Below are positions 54,895 through 63,977 of a stretch of 64,000 bases of DNA, one piece after another; the stretch's first letter is position 1; each line of letters opens with the position of its first letter. The position numbers and the translations under genes were made by a program. The notes beneath the pieces are model-generated. The model was given only the letters and a program-made list of their open reading frames with translations. It was not told the origin of the DNA and did no database searches. This DNA comes from SZAS-103 sp038316385. GTDB lineage: Bacteria; Pseudomonadota; Gammaproteobacteria; Xanthomonadales; Xanthomonadaceae. The DNA lies in assembly GCA_038316385.1 (NCBI GenBank), contig JBBQAN010000008.1, positions 1 through 64,000 of the forward strand, in the 5' to 3' direction.

Positions 54895-57231
54895 TCATCT
54901 GTCATTCTGGCGCATGGCCGGGCGAAAACAGGGAGACAGCAGCCACGCGAAGCCGAGGCCGAACAACATGCTTAGGCCAAAGGTATGCAAGGCGGGCGTT
55001 GCGGACAACGCGAGCAAGCCGAACGAGAGCACCGTGCTGGCAGCGCCGAGTGTCACCGCCAGCCAACTGGCCGGATCGTCGTGGTGCTCGACCAGGAAGA
55101 TGCCGTAGTCCACGCCCATGCCGAGCAACAGGAATTGCGCCAGCACGGTGAACAGTTGCAGCGGCTCGCCAAGCCATCCGAGCAACGCAAGGCTGAGCGC
55201 ACCCGACAGCAGCGTTGGCAACAACGCGCGCCATGCTTGGCCGCGGAATCGCCACGCCAGAGCAATCGCCACCAGCAGATAGCCGGCGACGAGCATCAGG
55301 CTCATCATTTCGCGATAGCGGCCGAGCAGGCTGGAAATGTCTTGGCTGCGATCGATCCAGCGCACGCCGGACAATCCCGAGGTCAGCGCCTGCATCCGCC
55401 GCAAATCCGAATGCGCGCCCAATCCCTGCACCATCACCAGGCTTCCGGTTTGGCCATCGGCCGTTCCGAGCCACAGTCCGCGCAATGGCGCGGACGCGGG
55501 CGATTGCAACCATGCGTCGATGGAAAGTGGAATCGTCGGTGCGACTGTGGCTGCGAGCGGTTCGCCCAATGTCGTTGAAACACGCTTCAGCACCGCCGAT
55601 TCCACGCGCCCGCTAAGCTGCGCATCCGTACGCTGGCGCGACTCCGAAGGCACCCAGTCGGACAGCGCACGATAGCCGGAGATGCCGCGATCTGCGACCA
55701 CGGCGTCGAGTCGTTGCGTGAGTTGTTCTTCGCGACGCAGCACCGTCTCGGCATCGCTTCCGCTCACCAGATAGAACTGCGCGGGGCTCGGCAATCCCAG
55801 CAAGCGACCGACTTCCATTTCCTGTTTCAGCAGCTGCTGCGGCGAGTTCTGCAAACTGCGTAAATCATCGTGCACGCGCAATCGGAAAATTCCGCCGGCA
55901 ATCAACCCGAGCACGACCGCCCACAACGCGACGCCCTTCCATCCCGCCAGTCGCAAACGCGGCCAGCGCGACAGCGAGCCGGCAATGGCCAACGCGAATG
56001 CGCCGTTGCGTGGCGCGGTGCGATCGAGCGCCGGAAACCAGCAGGTCACGGTGAGGAAAGCCGCGATCAATCCGCCGGCCGAAAAGACCGCCATCTGCCG
56101 CAGTCCCGGCAGCGGCGCGAAACCCAGCGCCAGATAGGCGAGCACGCTGGTGATCAGCGCCAACAGCATCCCCGGCATCAGGTGACGCAGCAGCGCATGC
56201 GGCGGCGATTCCGGATGGCCCTGCCGACTGGCGAAATAATGGATGCCGAAATCCTCCGCCACCCCGACCAGGCTGGCGCCGAAGACCAGCGTCAATACAT
56301 GCACCTTGCCGAACACGAGTGCGGTGCAGGCGACGCCCGCCGCGGTACCGACCAACAGCGAGAGGCTGACCAGCACGACCGGCCGCAGGCTGCGGAACGC
56401 CAGCCACACGAGTCCGATCACGGCGATCAACGATCCGAAGCCGATCGTATTGATTTCCCAACTCGCGCGCACTGCGGCAGCCTCCGCATGCAGCGGAACG
56501 CCGGCATTAAGGATCTTCACGTCCGCTGCTGCGGCACGCGCACGCGAGCCAGCTGACGCGAGCGCATCCTGCACGCCGCTTTGGCCATCAAGGTGGAACG
56601 TGGCTGCGTTGGTGGCGAAGCGCAGCACGATCCAGTCGACGCCATCGCGGCTGACGCTGATCCAGCCGTCGCGACTCTGGAAACCCTGCCCGAGTCGCGC
56701 CTGCCACCACTCGGGCCACAGCGCGAGCGGATCAGTTCGCCAGTCGGTCAGGCCGCCTGCGAGGCCCGGACCATACAACCGCGCCAGCGCGGCATTGCCC
56801 AGCGCATCGATGTCGGCATGGGCGAGTCGTCCACGTTGCGCGGCCGTGAGTAGCGAACCGCGACGCGGTCGATACAAATCGAGCGCGGCATTGCTCGCTT
56901 CATCGGGCGCGGCCGGCTTCAACAGCGCGGATGGAATGGCTTTCAGGAATGCGCCGGAAGCTGCCTTCGCGTGTTCGAAATCATGGCTGCCGATCAACAC
57001 AACGACCCGTTGCGTTGCACTTTCAGCGATCCGCTGATTCGCCAGGGTCAGCAAGGCGTCGTGCTTCTCGCCGGGAAGCAGCGCCATCACGTCGCTGTCG
57101 AGCCGCGACTGTCGCCAGAACGCGATCTGCTGGCACAGCAATGCAATCACCAGCGCGGACCACAGCCAAGCCGGCCAATTCCACGACCGCGGCGCTTCCG
57201 ACTTACTCAAACTGTTTCGCCTCGGAGGCAT
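54895..57231 (-). CDS. MMPL/RND-family exporter of the aryl polyene operon
   Basis: A protein of about 778 residues with two sets of six membrane helices. Each set follows a large periplasmic loop: residues about 35-240 before the first set and about 455-640 before the second. Typical blocks are LTLVFGASLVGVAEDFGIHYFASRQ and LLLGMGVDYGIFLVEHHDD, which lie in the mid-helix region and carry the conserved Asp. It is expected to lift the finished pigment lipid towards the outer membrane. The ATG at 57231 overlaps the LolA-like gene by 29 bases; a TTG at 57210 is an alternative start. Confidence 0.9.
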   Translation of the reverse strand: MPPRRNSLSKSEAPRSWNWPAWLWSALVIALLCQQIAFWRQSRLDSDVMALLPGEKHDALLTLANQRIAESATQRVVVLIGSHDFEHAKAASGAFLKAIPSALLKPAAPDEASNAALDLYRPRRGSLLTAAQRGRLAHADIDALGNAALARLYGPGLAGGLTDWRTDPLALWPEWWQARLGQGFQSRDGWISVSRDGVDWIVLRFATNAATFHLDGQSGVQDALASAGSRARAAAADVKILNAGVPLHAEAAAVRASWEINTIGFGSLIAVIGLVWLAFRSLRPVVLVSLSLLVGTAAGVACTALVFGKVHVLTLVFGASLVGVAEDFGIHYFASRQGHPESPPHALLRHLMPGMLLALITSVLAYLALGFAPLPGLRQMAVFSAGGLIAAFLTVTCWFPALDRTAPRNGAFALAIAGSLSRWPRLRLAGWKGVALWAVVLGLIAGGIFRLRVHDDLRSLQNSPQQLLKQEMEVGRLLGLPSPAQFYLVSGSDAETVLRREEQLTQRLDAVVADRGISGYRALSDWVPSESRQRTDAQLSGRVESAVLKRVSTTLGEPLAATVAPTIPLSIDAWLQSPASAPLRGLWLGTADGQTGSLVMVQGLGAHSDLRRMQALTSGLSGVRWIDRSQDISSLLGRYREMMSLMLVAGYLLVAIALAWRFRGQAWRALLPTLLSGALSLALLGWLGEPLQLFTVLAQFLLLGMGVDYGIFLVEHHDDPASWLAVTLGAASTVLSFGLLALSATPALHTFGLSMLFGLGFAWLLSPCFRPAMRQNDR

Positions 57232-57811
57232 CAAGTTGCGCCGGGGTCTCGCTGAGTGACTGGAACTCGATGTCGGTGGTATCGCCGCCCTTCTCGTCGA
57301 GGTGCACGCTGCGCACGTAGCGATCGCCTTGCAGGATGATCCGCGTGAAGACGTGCGCAAGCCCGGATCCGCGCGGCACCAGTTCCAGTCGCCACGCGCC
57401 GGCTGGAAAGTCGGTTTCCTTCAAGGCGAAGGACTTCGACAGCGCGTCGACGTCGCCCCCAAGCATCGCCAGCATCAGCGCATTGACCACGCTCGCGGCG
57501 GGCGCGTGCGCGTTGTCGACGACGACTTCACTGCTGCCGTCGGCATGGCGGGTCAGCACGCGATCCCTGCCGATCACAGTGGTTGATGGGAATGGTTTGC
57601 GCGTTTCCCAGAGCACGCCGCGGTCACGCGCGACCACGAAGTCACCCTGCGAAACCAAGGGGTTATGGAAGCCTTGCAGATGCCGGCTCTGTTCGAAGGT
57701 GCCACGCAATACGGCAGGTTTCGCCAGACGCGAGCGCACGCCATCGCCATCGCCCGCGAGGCTCGGCATCGACAGCAGCACTGCGCAGACGAGGAACAAC
57801 GCGCGGATCAT
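57203..57811 (-). CDS. LolA-like periplasmic carrier of the aryl polyene operon
   Basis: A 202-residue exported protein with the LolA/LolB-type half-barrel. The signal peptide (RALFLVCAVLLSMPSLAG) ends near residue 20. KPAVLRGTFEQSRHLQGFHNPLVSQGDFVVARDRGVLWETRKPFPSTTVI is the typical LolA N-terminal strand block. It would ferry the lipid-linked pigment from the MMPL pump to the outer membrane. The ATG at 57811 overlaps the thioesterase stop as ATGA. It lacks the Lol-specific C-terminal hook, as usual in these clusters. Confidence 0.88.
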   Translation of the reverse strand: MIRALFLVCAVLLSMPSLAGDGDGVRSRLAKPAVLRGTFEQSRHLQGFHNPLVSQGDFVVARDRGVLWETRKPFPSTTVIGRDRVLTRHADGSSEVVVDNAHAPAASVVNALMLAMLGGDVDALSKSFALKETDFPAGAWRLELVPRGSGLAHVFTRIILQGDRYVRSVHLDEKGGDTTDIEFQSLSETPAQLDASEAKQFE

Positions 57812-58224
57812 GCAGACAATCCCAATCGCTGCAACAACACGGGCGGCGAAACGAAACACATCTCGCCTGTCGCGATGGCGACGGCGACCTGGATCGTGTG
57901 TGCCCGCGTCAGCACATCGCCACTCGCCGCATCACGAATCTCGTAGTCGATCTTCAGGCGGTTTTCCCATTCGACGATTTCGGCTCGCACCTTGAGCCTC
58001 TGGCCAATGCGCGCCGGGCGCACGTATTTCGCACGCAGGTCGACCACGGGCCAGTGGAAACCCGATGCGTCCATCTGCGGATATTCGTAGTCGAATTTCT
58101 GCAACAGCGCGCAGCGCGCGATTTCAAAATACTTGATGTAGTGGCCATGCCAGACCACGGCCATCGGGTCGAGATCGTGGAAGGCCGGCGTCAACTCGAT
58201 CTCTTGGGCAAAATCAGGGTGCAT
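57808..58224 (-). CDS. Hot-dog thioesterase (4HBT/YbgC-like)
   Basis: A 138-residue acyl-(ACP/CoA) thioesterase. DLDPMAVVWHGHYIKYFEIARCALLQKF has the catalytic Asp and the His-rich signature of the 4-hydroxybenzoyl-CoA thioesterase group. VDLRAKYVRPARIGQRLKVRAEIVEW is the second block. It may release the polyene chain or edit misloaded carriers. The ATG at 58224 overlaps the ammonia-lyase stop by 11 bases. The fold is complete. Confidence 0.9.
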   Translation of the reverse strand: MHPDFAQEIELTPAFHDLDPMAVVWHGHYIKYFEIARCALLQKFDYEYPQMDASGFHWPVVDLRAKYVRPARIGQRLKVRAEIVEWENRLKIDYEIRDAASGDVLTRAHTIQVAVAIATGEMCFVSPPVLLQRLGLSA

Positions 58225-59770
58225 ACAGATCCCAGGCTTCGTCGCGGATGGCGCCGATCAGCGCCAGCAGGTCGCGATCGAGCGCGCGGTCTTCCTCGAT
58301 CAACGGAATCCGCAATTCGAGGTCGGCATACATGCCTTCCAGCGCGGGCGTCATCGCCAGGTCGGCCTGCACGCGGCGGCGCAAGGCAATGCCCTGCCGC
58401 GCCGACACCAGCAGGCTCGCCGCGACTTGCTCAGTGAGTTCAAGCACGCGCAGGCAATCGCGCGCGGCGATCGTGCCCATGCTGACCTTGTCCTGGTTGT
58501 GGCATTCGGTCGAACGCGAGAACACCGATGCCGGCATGGTCAACTTCAACGCTTCGGCAGTCCACGCGGAGACGCTGATCTGCAATGCCTTCAAGCCGTG
58601 ATTCAGCGGCGCACGCTCGCCGGATGCCGCCGACAAGTTCGCCGGCAATCCGTGGTTGTAGCGGGCATCAACCAGCAAGGCCATCTGCCGATCCATCAGG
58701 TCGGCTAGGTTGGCGACGGCGGTCTTCATCGCGTCCATCGCAAACGCGATATGGCCGCCATAAAAATGGCCGCCATGCAGCACCATTTCCTGCTCGGCAT
58801 CGATGATCGGATTGTCGTTGGCGCTGTTGAGTTCGTTTTCGATGGTGTCGCGAAACCACGGCATCGCATCTTCGAGCACGCCGATCACATGCGGTGCACA
58901 GCGCAGCGAGTAACGATCCTGCAAACGCTTTTCGTTGCGCGGCGGGCGGTCGGAGGCGAGATCCGCGCGCAGGCGCGCGGCCACGCGCTGCTGGCCGGCG
59001 TGCGGCTTGACCGCGAACAAGGTTTCGTCGAAGTGGTGGGCGTTGCCGTTGCTCGCCAGCACGTTGTACGCGGTGATGCGCGTGCATAGCCGCGACAGGT
59101 AATCAGCGCGCCGCCAAGCGAGGCAGGCGAGCGCGGTCATCACCGCGGTGCCATTCATGATTGCCAAGCCTTCCTTCGGACGCAGCCGCAGCGGCTTGAG
59201 TTGATGCTGCGCAAGTGCTTCGGCGGCAGGAAGAATGTTTCCGTCGCTGCACACGTCGCGCTCGCCGCAGAGCACGGCGGCAACATACGACAACGGGGTG
59301 AGATCGCCGCTCGCGCCCACCGAACCTTCGGCCGGAATCAGCGGCAGGATGTCGTGATGCAACAACGCAGTGATCTGTTCAAGCAATGCGTAACTGACGC
59401 CCGACACCCCCTGCGCCAGCGACACCAGTCGCGTCGCCAGCACCGCGCGGGCTTCATCTGGATCGAGGAAGCGCCCGAGGCCGCAGCCATGGTAGGTGTA
59501 GAGGTGTTGCGGCAATTCCGCGACCAGCGCCGGCGGAATCGTCACCGTGCAGGAGTCGCCGTAGCCGGTGGTGACGCCGTACACGACGCCATCCTCGGCG
59601 ATCAGGCGATCAACGAAATCGGCGCCGCGGGTGATGCGTGCGCGAAAATCCGCATCGTCCAGCAACGCCGCGCGTGCCGAACGCGATGCGATGGCGACGA
59701 CATCGTCCAACCGCAGGCGACCGTCGCCGATGACGATCGTTCGTGGCTCAATTGGGGCGACTGGCGACAT
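58214..59770 (-). CDS. Aromatic amino acid ammonia-lyase of the aryl polyene operon
   Basis: A 518-residue MIO enzyme of the histidine/tyrosine/phenylalanine ammonia-lyase family. Ala153-Ser154-Gly155 (GSVGASGDLTPLS) form the MIO cofactor. Tyr64 (YGVTTGYG) is the catalytic base. In my hand alignment the selectivity pair is Tyr93-His94 (YTYHGCG), neither His-Leu (tyrosine), Phe-Leu (phenylalanine) nor Ser-His (histidine). The likely role is to make coumarate or cinnamate as aryl starter for the polyene. A histidine lyase outside a hut operon is unlikely. The ATG at 59770 overlaps the acyltransferase stop by 23 bases. Confidence 0.88.
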   Translation of the reverse strand: MSPVAPIEPRTIVIGDGRLRLDDVVAIASRSARAALLDDADFRARITRGADFVDRLIAEDGVVYGVTTGYGDSCTVTIPPALVAELPQHLYTYHGCGLGRFLDPDEARAVLATRLVSLAQGVSGVSYALLEQITALLHHDILPLIPAEGSVGASGDLTPLSYVAAVLCGERDVCSDGNILPAAEALAQHQLKPLRLRPKEGLAIMNGTAVMTALACLAWRRADYLSRLCTRITAYNVLASNGNAHHFDETLFAVKPHAGQQRVAARLRADLASDRPPRNEKRLQDRYSLRCAPHVIGVLEDAMPWFRDTIENELNSANDNPIIDAEQEMVLHGGHFYGGHIAFAMDAMKTAVANLADLMDRQMALLVDARYNHGLPANLSAASGERAPLNHGLKALQISVSAWTAEALKLTMPASVFSRSTECHNQDKVSMGTIAARDCLRVLELTEQVAASLLVSARQGIALRRRVQADLAMTPALEGMYADLELRIPLIEEDRALDRDLLALIGAIRDEAWDLYAP

Positions 59771-60692
59771 GGCGCGGTTGATCCCAGAAAGGATAGAAAT
59801 TGAACCAGTCCAGCGGCGATTCGCACAAGCGCTGCTCGATCCACTGCACGAAACCGGCAGCGTAACCGGTCATGGCCTGCTGGCGCTGCGCTCGCGGCAG
59901 CATGATGCGCTCGGCCAGTCGATGCACGGATGCACGATAACCGGGGCCATCGTGTACGCAAGCCAACAGATAGACCGGGCATTGCAGTAGGGAGGCCAGC
60001 AGGTAGGGGCCGGCCGGAAATGGCGCCGACTCGCCGAGGAACGGGACTTCCAGGATGCGATCGCCGGAGACCGGAATGCGGTCGCCGGCGATCGCGATCC
60101 ATTCGCCGGCGGCAATGCGGTCGGCGAGCAGCATCGCGGTGGGCGCATTGAACGCGGTCACCTGTAGCAGCTGTACCTGCGCAGCGGGATTGAGCTGCGC
60201 CAGGATCCGGTTGAAGCGTTGCGCGTGCGCGGTGTGCACGAGGATGTTGATCTTCAGGCCCGGCCGCCAGTTCACTGATGCCTGCAGCAATTCGAGGCAT
60301 CCCATATGAGCGGTGATGAAGAGGCCGCCTTCGCCGGCTTCGGTGTGAGCGACGATCGATTCGGCGCCGCCAAACACCAGGCGATCCTCTGGGTAACGCC
60401 CGCTTATCGCCAGCGTCTTGTCGAGCAGGGTTTCCGCAAACCGGATGAAATGACGCAGGCTGGTCCATCGGCCAGGCGCGCGCGCAAACACGTGGTGCGC
60501 GGCCTGCATGCGCCGCAGGTAATCGAGTGAAGCGCGACGCGCGGTGGCACTGGTCAGCCAGTAGAACAGCACCACCGGATACAAGCAGATCAGGAATGGC
60601 ACGCGCCCGAACCAGCGATGGACGCCGCCGAGGAATCCGATGCCGGCAGTGAAGGTCGTCTCGCCGATGTTCGCCCAGTGCTCGTTGCTCAT
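59748..60692 (-). CDS. LpxL-like acyltransferase of the aryl polyene operon
   Basis: A 314-residue membrane protein of the LABLAM acyltransferase family, as found in aryl polyene clusters. The HX4E motif is His129-Glu134 (TAHMGCLE). Residues 30-50 form a membrane helix (VPFLICLYPVVLFYWL). The late SPLDWFNFYPFWD segment is typical. It probably joins the aryl-polyene carboxylate to a lipid or sugar carrier. The ATG at 60692 overlaps the glycosyltransferase stop as ATGA. It is the third LpxL-like gene in this window. Confidence 0.88.
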   Translation of the reverse strand: MSNEHWANIGETTFTAGIGFLGGVHRWFGRVPFLICLYPVVLFYWLTSATARRASLDYLRRMQAAHHVFARAPGRWTSLRHFIRFAETLLDKTLAISGRYPEDRLVFGGAESIVAHTEAGEGGLFITAHMGCLELLQASVNWRPGLKINILVHTAHAQRFNRILAQLNPAAQVQLLQVTAFNAPTAMLLADRIAAGEWIAIAGDRIPVSGDRILEVPFLGESAPFPAGPYLLASLLQCPVYLLACVHDGPGYRASVHRLAERIMLPRAQRQQAMTGYAAGFVQWIEQRLCESPLDWFNFYPFWDQPRHVASRPN

Positions 60693-61465
60693 GAACGCCG
60701 CCACTTGCGCAAGATCAACATCGGCGCCCGCACCAACATCCCAAAAAACAACATCGTGTGCATCCGCGAGATGCGCAAGTTGTCGCGCCAGACATCGAAA
60801 TGCGAAACGCCGTCGAGCGGATAGGTCACCCGCGTCTGGCGGTTGCGTACTTCGACGCCACGCCAATACAGGCGCACCAAGATATCGACGTCGAAATCCA
60901 TCCGCATTCCCAACGCGACGCTCTCAATCAGGGCCATCGTCGCCGCCAGTGGATAGACGCGATAGCCGCACATGGCATCGCGGATGTCGAAAGACAATGT
61001 GTTGATCCAGACCCAGACGTGGGTGGCGTAACGGCCGTAGAATCTCGACTTGGGCACAGAGGCGTCGAACACCGGGCAGCCGCATATCACCGCTTCGGGA
61101 TGCGCTCGCGCTTCGGCGACGAAGCCTAGGATGTCGGCAAGATCGTGCTGGCCGTCGGCATCGATCTGTAGCGCGTGGCTATGACCGCGACGCCAGGCCT
61201 CCCGCAATCCCGTCATCACTGCCCCGCCCTTGCCCTGATTCGTCGGCAGTCGGAGCAGCGACACCTCGTGCGGATGACTCGCCGCCACGGCATCGAGCAC
61301 GCGCGCGCAATCCGCATCGGATCCGTCGTCGACCAGCAGGCAGTGGACGCCATGCTTGCGGATGCCATCGACCATCGTGCCGATCACGGCGCCGTGGTTG
61401 TAGACGGGAATCACCACCACCGGCGAAAACTCCGGAATGGGGCCGCTGTCGGCAGGCGCGTTCAT
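60689..61465 (-). CDS. Family 2 glycosyltransferase of the aryl polyene operon
   Basis: A 258-residue GT-A enzyme. VVVIPVYNHG opens the fold, VDDGSDADC (45-53) and the DxD motif in QIDADGQHD (100-108) bind the nucleotide-sugar, and GKGGAVMTG is the usual connecting block. Two hydrophobic stretches near the C-terminus (TMLFFGMLVRAPMLIL) probably anchor it to the membrane. It may glycosylate the lipid anchor of the pigment. The ATG at 61465 overlaps the AMP-ligase stop as ATGA. Confidence 0.9.
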   Translation of the reverse strand: MNAPADSGPIPEFSPVVVIPVYNHGAVIGTMVDGIRKHGVHCLLVDDGSDADCARVLDAVAASHPHEVSLLRLPTNQGKGGAVMTGLREAWRRGHSHALQIDADGQHDLADILGFVAEARAHPEAVICGCPVFDASVPKSRFYGRYATHVWVWINTLSFDIRDAMCGYRVYPLAATMALIESVALGMRMDFDVDILVRLYWRGVEVRNRQTRVTYPLDGVSHFDVWRDNLRISRMHTMLFFGMLVRAPMLILRKWRRS

Positions 61466-63165
61466 GCCGGCTCGTCCACGCGTGCAAACACGATCCGGCC
61501 GCTGGCATGCGCGCCATGCGCCGAGCGGAAACTGAATTGCAGGATCTCGGTCTCAGCCCGCCAAGACATGTTCAGTTGCAGCTGTGCATCGGGGCGGACG
61601 AGTTGCTGGAACTTCAGCGCTTCCATGCGCAGGAACGGTTGCGAGATGGCGAATGCATCGCGTCCCCAGTGGATCACCCAGTCGATCATCGCGACGCCCG
61701 GCAGGATGGCGATGTCGGGAAAGTGACCGTCGAACACGGCGAGGTCGCTGGTCACGTTGATCAGCAGTCGCGCGGCATCGGCACTGCATTCCTGCCAGCG
61801 CGGCAGCGGCCGGCCGGCAAACAAGTCGGCGAGCTGCCTGTGGGTCGTCTTGCCTTGCGCATTGGCCGGCATCGCATCGACGAAACGCCAGTAGCGGGGA
61901 ATCGCGATCGCTTCGATCTGCGGACGCAACCCATCGCGCAAGCGATCGATGAGGATTTTCCTGGCGGCCGACGACAGCATTTCATGCCCGGTGCCAGACA
62001 GCACGAGCACAGCGCCGATGCGCTCGCGTTGGCCGGCGAGAACGAGTACGCGGGCTTCATCGATCCTTTCATCGGCGTTCAATGCCGCTTCGATGGCGTC
62101 GAGGGAAACGCGCCGCTCTTCGAGCTTGACCAGGCGATCGCTGCGCCCGAGCAACTCGAAACCGCCCTCGCGCAAACAGGCGCGATCGCCTGTCTGAAAC
62201 CAGCCTGCTTCGGCGAGATGCTGGGAACGTACGTAAAGGGTCGACTCCTCCACCCGGCATTCCACGCCCGGCAGTGGTCGCCAAGGGCCATCGCTGCCCG
62301 AGCGCGTCGCAATTCCGCCGGTCTCGGTGCTGCCGAACACTTCGATGACGGACTGCATCCACAGACGATCCGCCGCTGCACGTGCCTGTGCAGGCAATGG
62401 GCCGCCCGAACTGAATACCACGCGCAAGGCTGCGCTGGCGTTCGACCAATCGATGGATTCGGGCAAGCGCTTCAGCAGCGCAGGGCTGGCGATCAGCACC
62501 GCCGGCTGCAATGGATCGAGCGCAGCGATCTGTTCGGGATATTCCAGCCGATGCGTCGCGAAGGTGCGGCTCGCAGCAAGCGGCCACAGAACTCGGAACA
62601 GCAGACCGTAGATATGCTGATGTGAGACCGTTCCATGGACGACTGTGTCGCCAACAAATGAACCGAACCGGGACTCCAGTGTTGCAATTTCGCTATCGAG
62701 TTGGCGCAGATTTTTCGCGATCGCCACCGGATCGCCGCTGGAACCTGACGTGTAGAGGACCAGCCGGATCGTTTCCGGATCGAGATCATTCCATGTTGTC
62801 TCGGATGATGATGAGATCGCTGCCGACGCAATTGGATCGGCTTGCAAGGCGTTCGGAAACCCGCCGGCAAATCCATCGACTTGCGCCGCGAGCGATTGCA
62901 ACGTTGCATCGAGCTTGTCAGCGGGCAGATAGATGGTCTTGCCGGCATCCCACGCGCCAAACATGGCTGCGGCAAACTCGAAACTGTCGTCGTGATGGAG
63001 TGCGTAACGCGATCCAGGCGCGGCGGCAAACACGGTCCGCCACGCGCACGCGCGGCGTACAAAATAGATACTCGATGCGGGGCTTCCGGCGCGCCATGCC
63101 AACGGTCGCTCCGCGCGATCCTGTATGCCTCGAATCAACGCCGTCAGCGGCAAGACTTCAGCCAT
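61462..63165 (-). CDS. AMP-ligase fused to an ApeI-like dehydratase
   Basis: A 567-residue two-domain protein. Residues 1-455 form an acyl-AMP ligase (ANL family): the phosphate loop YTSGSSGDP (138-146), VFGSTETGG, GRSDRLVKLEERRVSL and the distal Lys of NAQGKTTHRQL. Residues about 470-567 are a hot-dog dehydratase (FDGHFPDIAILPGVAMIDW), like the ApeI/FabA group. The ligase should activate the aryl starter onto the ACP and the hot-dog part should dehydrate the growing chain. Separate genes in some clusters make this fusion notable. The ATG at 63165 overlaps the stop of the membrane-protein gene by 8 bases. Confidence 0.9.
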   Translation of the reverse strand: MAEVLPLTALIRGIQDRAERPLAWRAGSPASSIYFVRRACAWRTVFAAAPGSRYALHHDDSFEFAAAMFGAWDAGKTIYLPADKLDATLQSLAAQVDGFAGGFPNALQADPIASAAISSSSETTWNDLDPETIRLVLYTSGSSGDPVAIAKNLRQLDSEIATLESRFGSFVGDTVVHGTVSHQHIYGLLFRVLWPLAASRTFATHRLEYPEQIAALDPLQPAVLIASPALLKRLPESIDWSNASAALRVVFSSGGPLPAQARAAADRLWMQSVIEVFGSTETGGIATRSGSDGPWRPLPGVECRVEESTLYVRSQHLAEAGWFQTGDRACLREGGFELLGRSDRLVKLEERRVSLDAIEAALNADERIDEARVLVLAGQRERIGAVLVLSGTGHEMLSSAARKILIDRLRDGLRPQIEAIAIPRYWRFVDAMPANAQGKTTHRQLADLFAGRPLPRWQECSADAARLLINVTSDLAVFDGHFPDIAILPGVAMIDWVIHWGRDAFAISQPFLRMEALKFQQLVRPDAQLQLNMSWRAETEILQFSFRSAHGAHASGRIVFARVDEPA

Positions 63166-63688
63166 GCTCGTTCTTACCACGCACACGTCGCCGCACCAGC
63201 CATTCCGCGGCGAACAACAGTCCCATCAGCATGTAGGCAATCAGTCCGTTGTAAAGCGCCCAGATGCGGTCCGGTGCCCAAAGCGCGGTCGCCAGCGCGA
63301 TGCCGCCGTTGCCGATGAAAAAGAAACACCAGACGATAGTGACCTTGCGCGTGTACGCAACCGCTTCCAGCGGCAGATCCGGATGTTGCATTCGAGCGAT
63401 GCGTTCGATCGCGCTCGGTGGATGGCGCAGGCTCAAACCGAACACAGCCAGCATGACCACATTTACCAATACCGGATACAACTTCAACGGCAGGCTCTGG
63501 TTGCCAAGCACGCTGACCGCAACCAGCAGCAGTGCACCGCCGGCCGCAGCCAGCCACACAGGATCACGACTGATCAGCGCGCGCGCCAAGGCGATCGCCA
63601 TCAAGAACATCGCCATCCAGCGCGGCTCGAACCGGCCCAGACCGAGGTAGATGACCAGTGGATACAACAGAGTGGCCAGCCACACCAT
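63158..63688 (-). CDS. Small integral membrane protein (COG4648-like) of the aryl polyene operon
   Basis: A protein of about 176 residues with four to five membrane helices: WLATLLYPLVIYLG, WMAMFLMAIALARAL, WLAAAGGALLLVAVSVLG, VNVVMLAVFGLSL, IVWCFFFIGNGGIALATAL and AYMLMGLLFAAEWLV. It matches the COG4648 membrane family that accompanies aryl polyene genes. Its function is unknown. The start is uncertain: ATG at 63688 (used) or a GTG at 63706 right after the ACP stop. It ends in a basic tail RRRVRGKNEHG. Confidence 0.8.
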   Translation of the reverse strand: MVWLATLLYPLVIYLGLGRFEPRWMAMFLMAIALARALISRDPVWLAAAGGALLLVAVSVLGNQSLPLKLYPVLVNVVMLAVFGLSLRHPPSAIERIARMQHPDLPLEAVAYTRKVTIVWCFFFIGNGGIALATALWAPDRIWALYNGLIAYMLMGLLFAAEWLVRRRVRGKNEHG

Positions 63689-63707
63689 GCCAGCGCGCAG
63701 CCGCACG

Positions 63708-63977
63708 TCAAACGCCGGCAGGTGCGTCGGCGGTCGCTTGCAGCATGTCGTGCAGCGCGTTGACGACATCGGACACGGTGCGCACCATCTTGAAAGCTTC
63801 GGGCTTGAGATTGCCGCCCAGCAAGGGCTTGAGCTGCACGATCAACTCGATGGCGTCGATGCTGTCGATATCCAGATCGTCGCGAAGCCGCGCTTGCGGG
63901 TTGATCAATGCCGCATCGATGTCGAAGGTTTCTTGCAGGATGCCGGCAACGCGTTGGTAGAGGTCTTCTTTGTTCAC
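63708..63977 (-). CDS. Acyl carrier protein of the aryl polyene operon
   Basis: An 89-residue carrier protein. The phosphopantetheine Ser39 is in DLDIDSIDAIELI, the DSx signature. The four-helix pattern and length are normal for an ACP, with an Ala-rich tail. The start is GTG at 63977, weakly preceded by GGAAC. It carries the growing aryl polyene and is activated by the PPTase of this operon. Aryl polyene clusters usually have a second ACP and further genes upstream, which should lie beyond the right edge. Confidence 0.9.
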   Translation of the reverse strand: MNKEDLYQRVAGILQETFDIDAALINPQARLRDDLDIDSIDAIELIVQLKPLLGGNLKPEAFKMVRTVSDVVNALHDMLQATADAPAGV

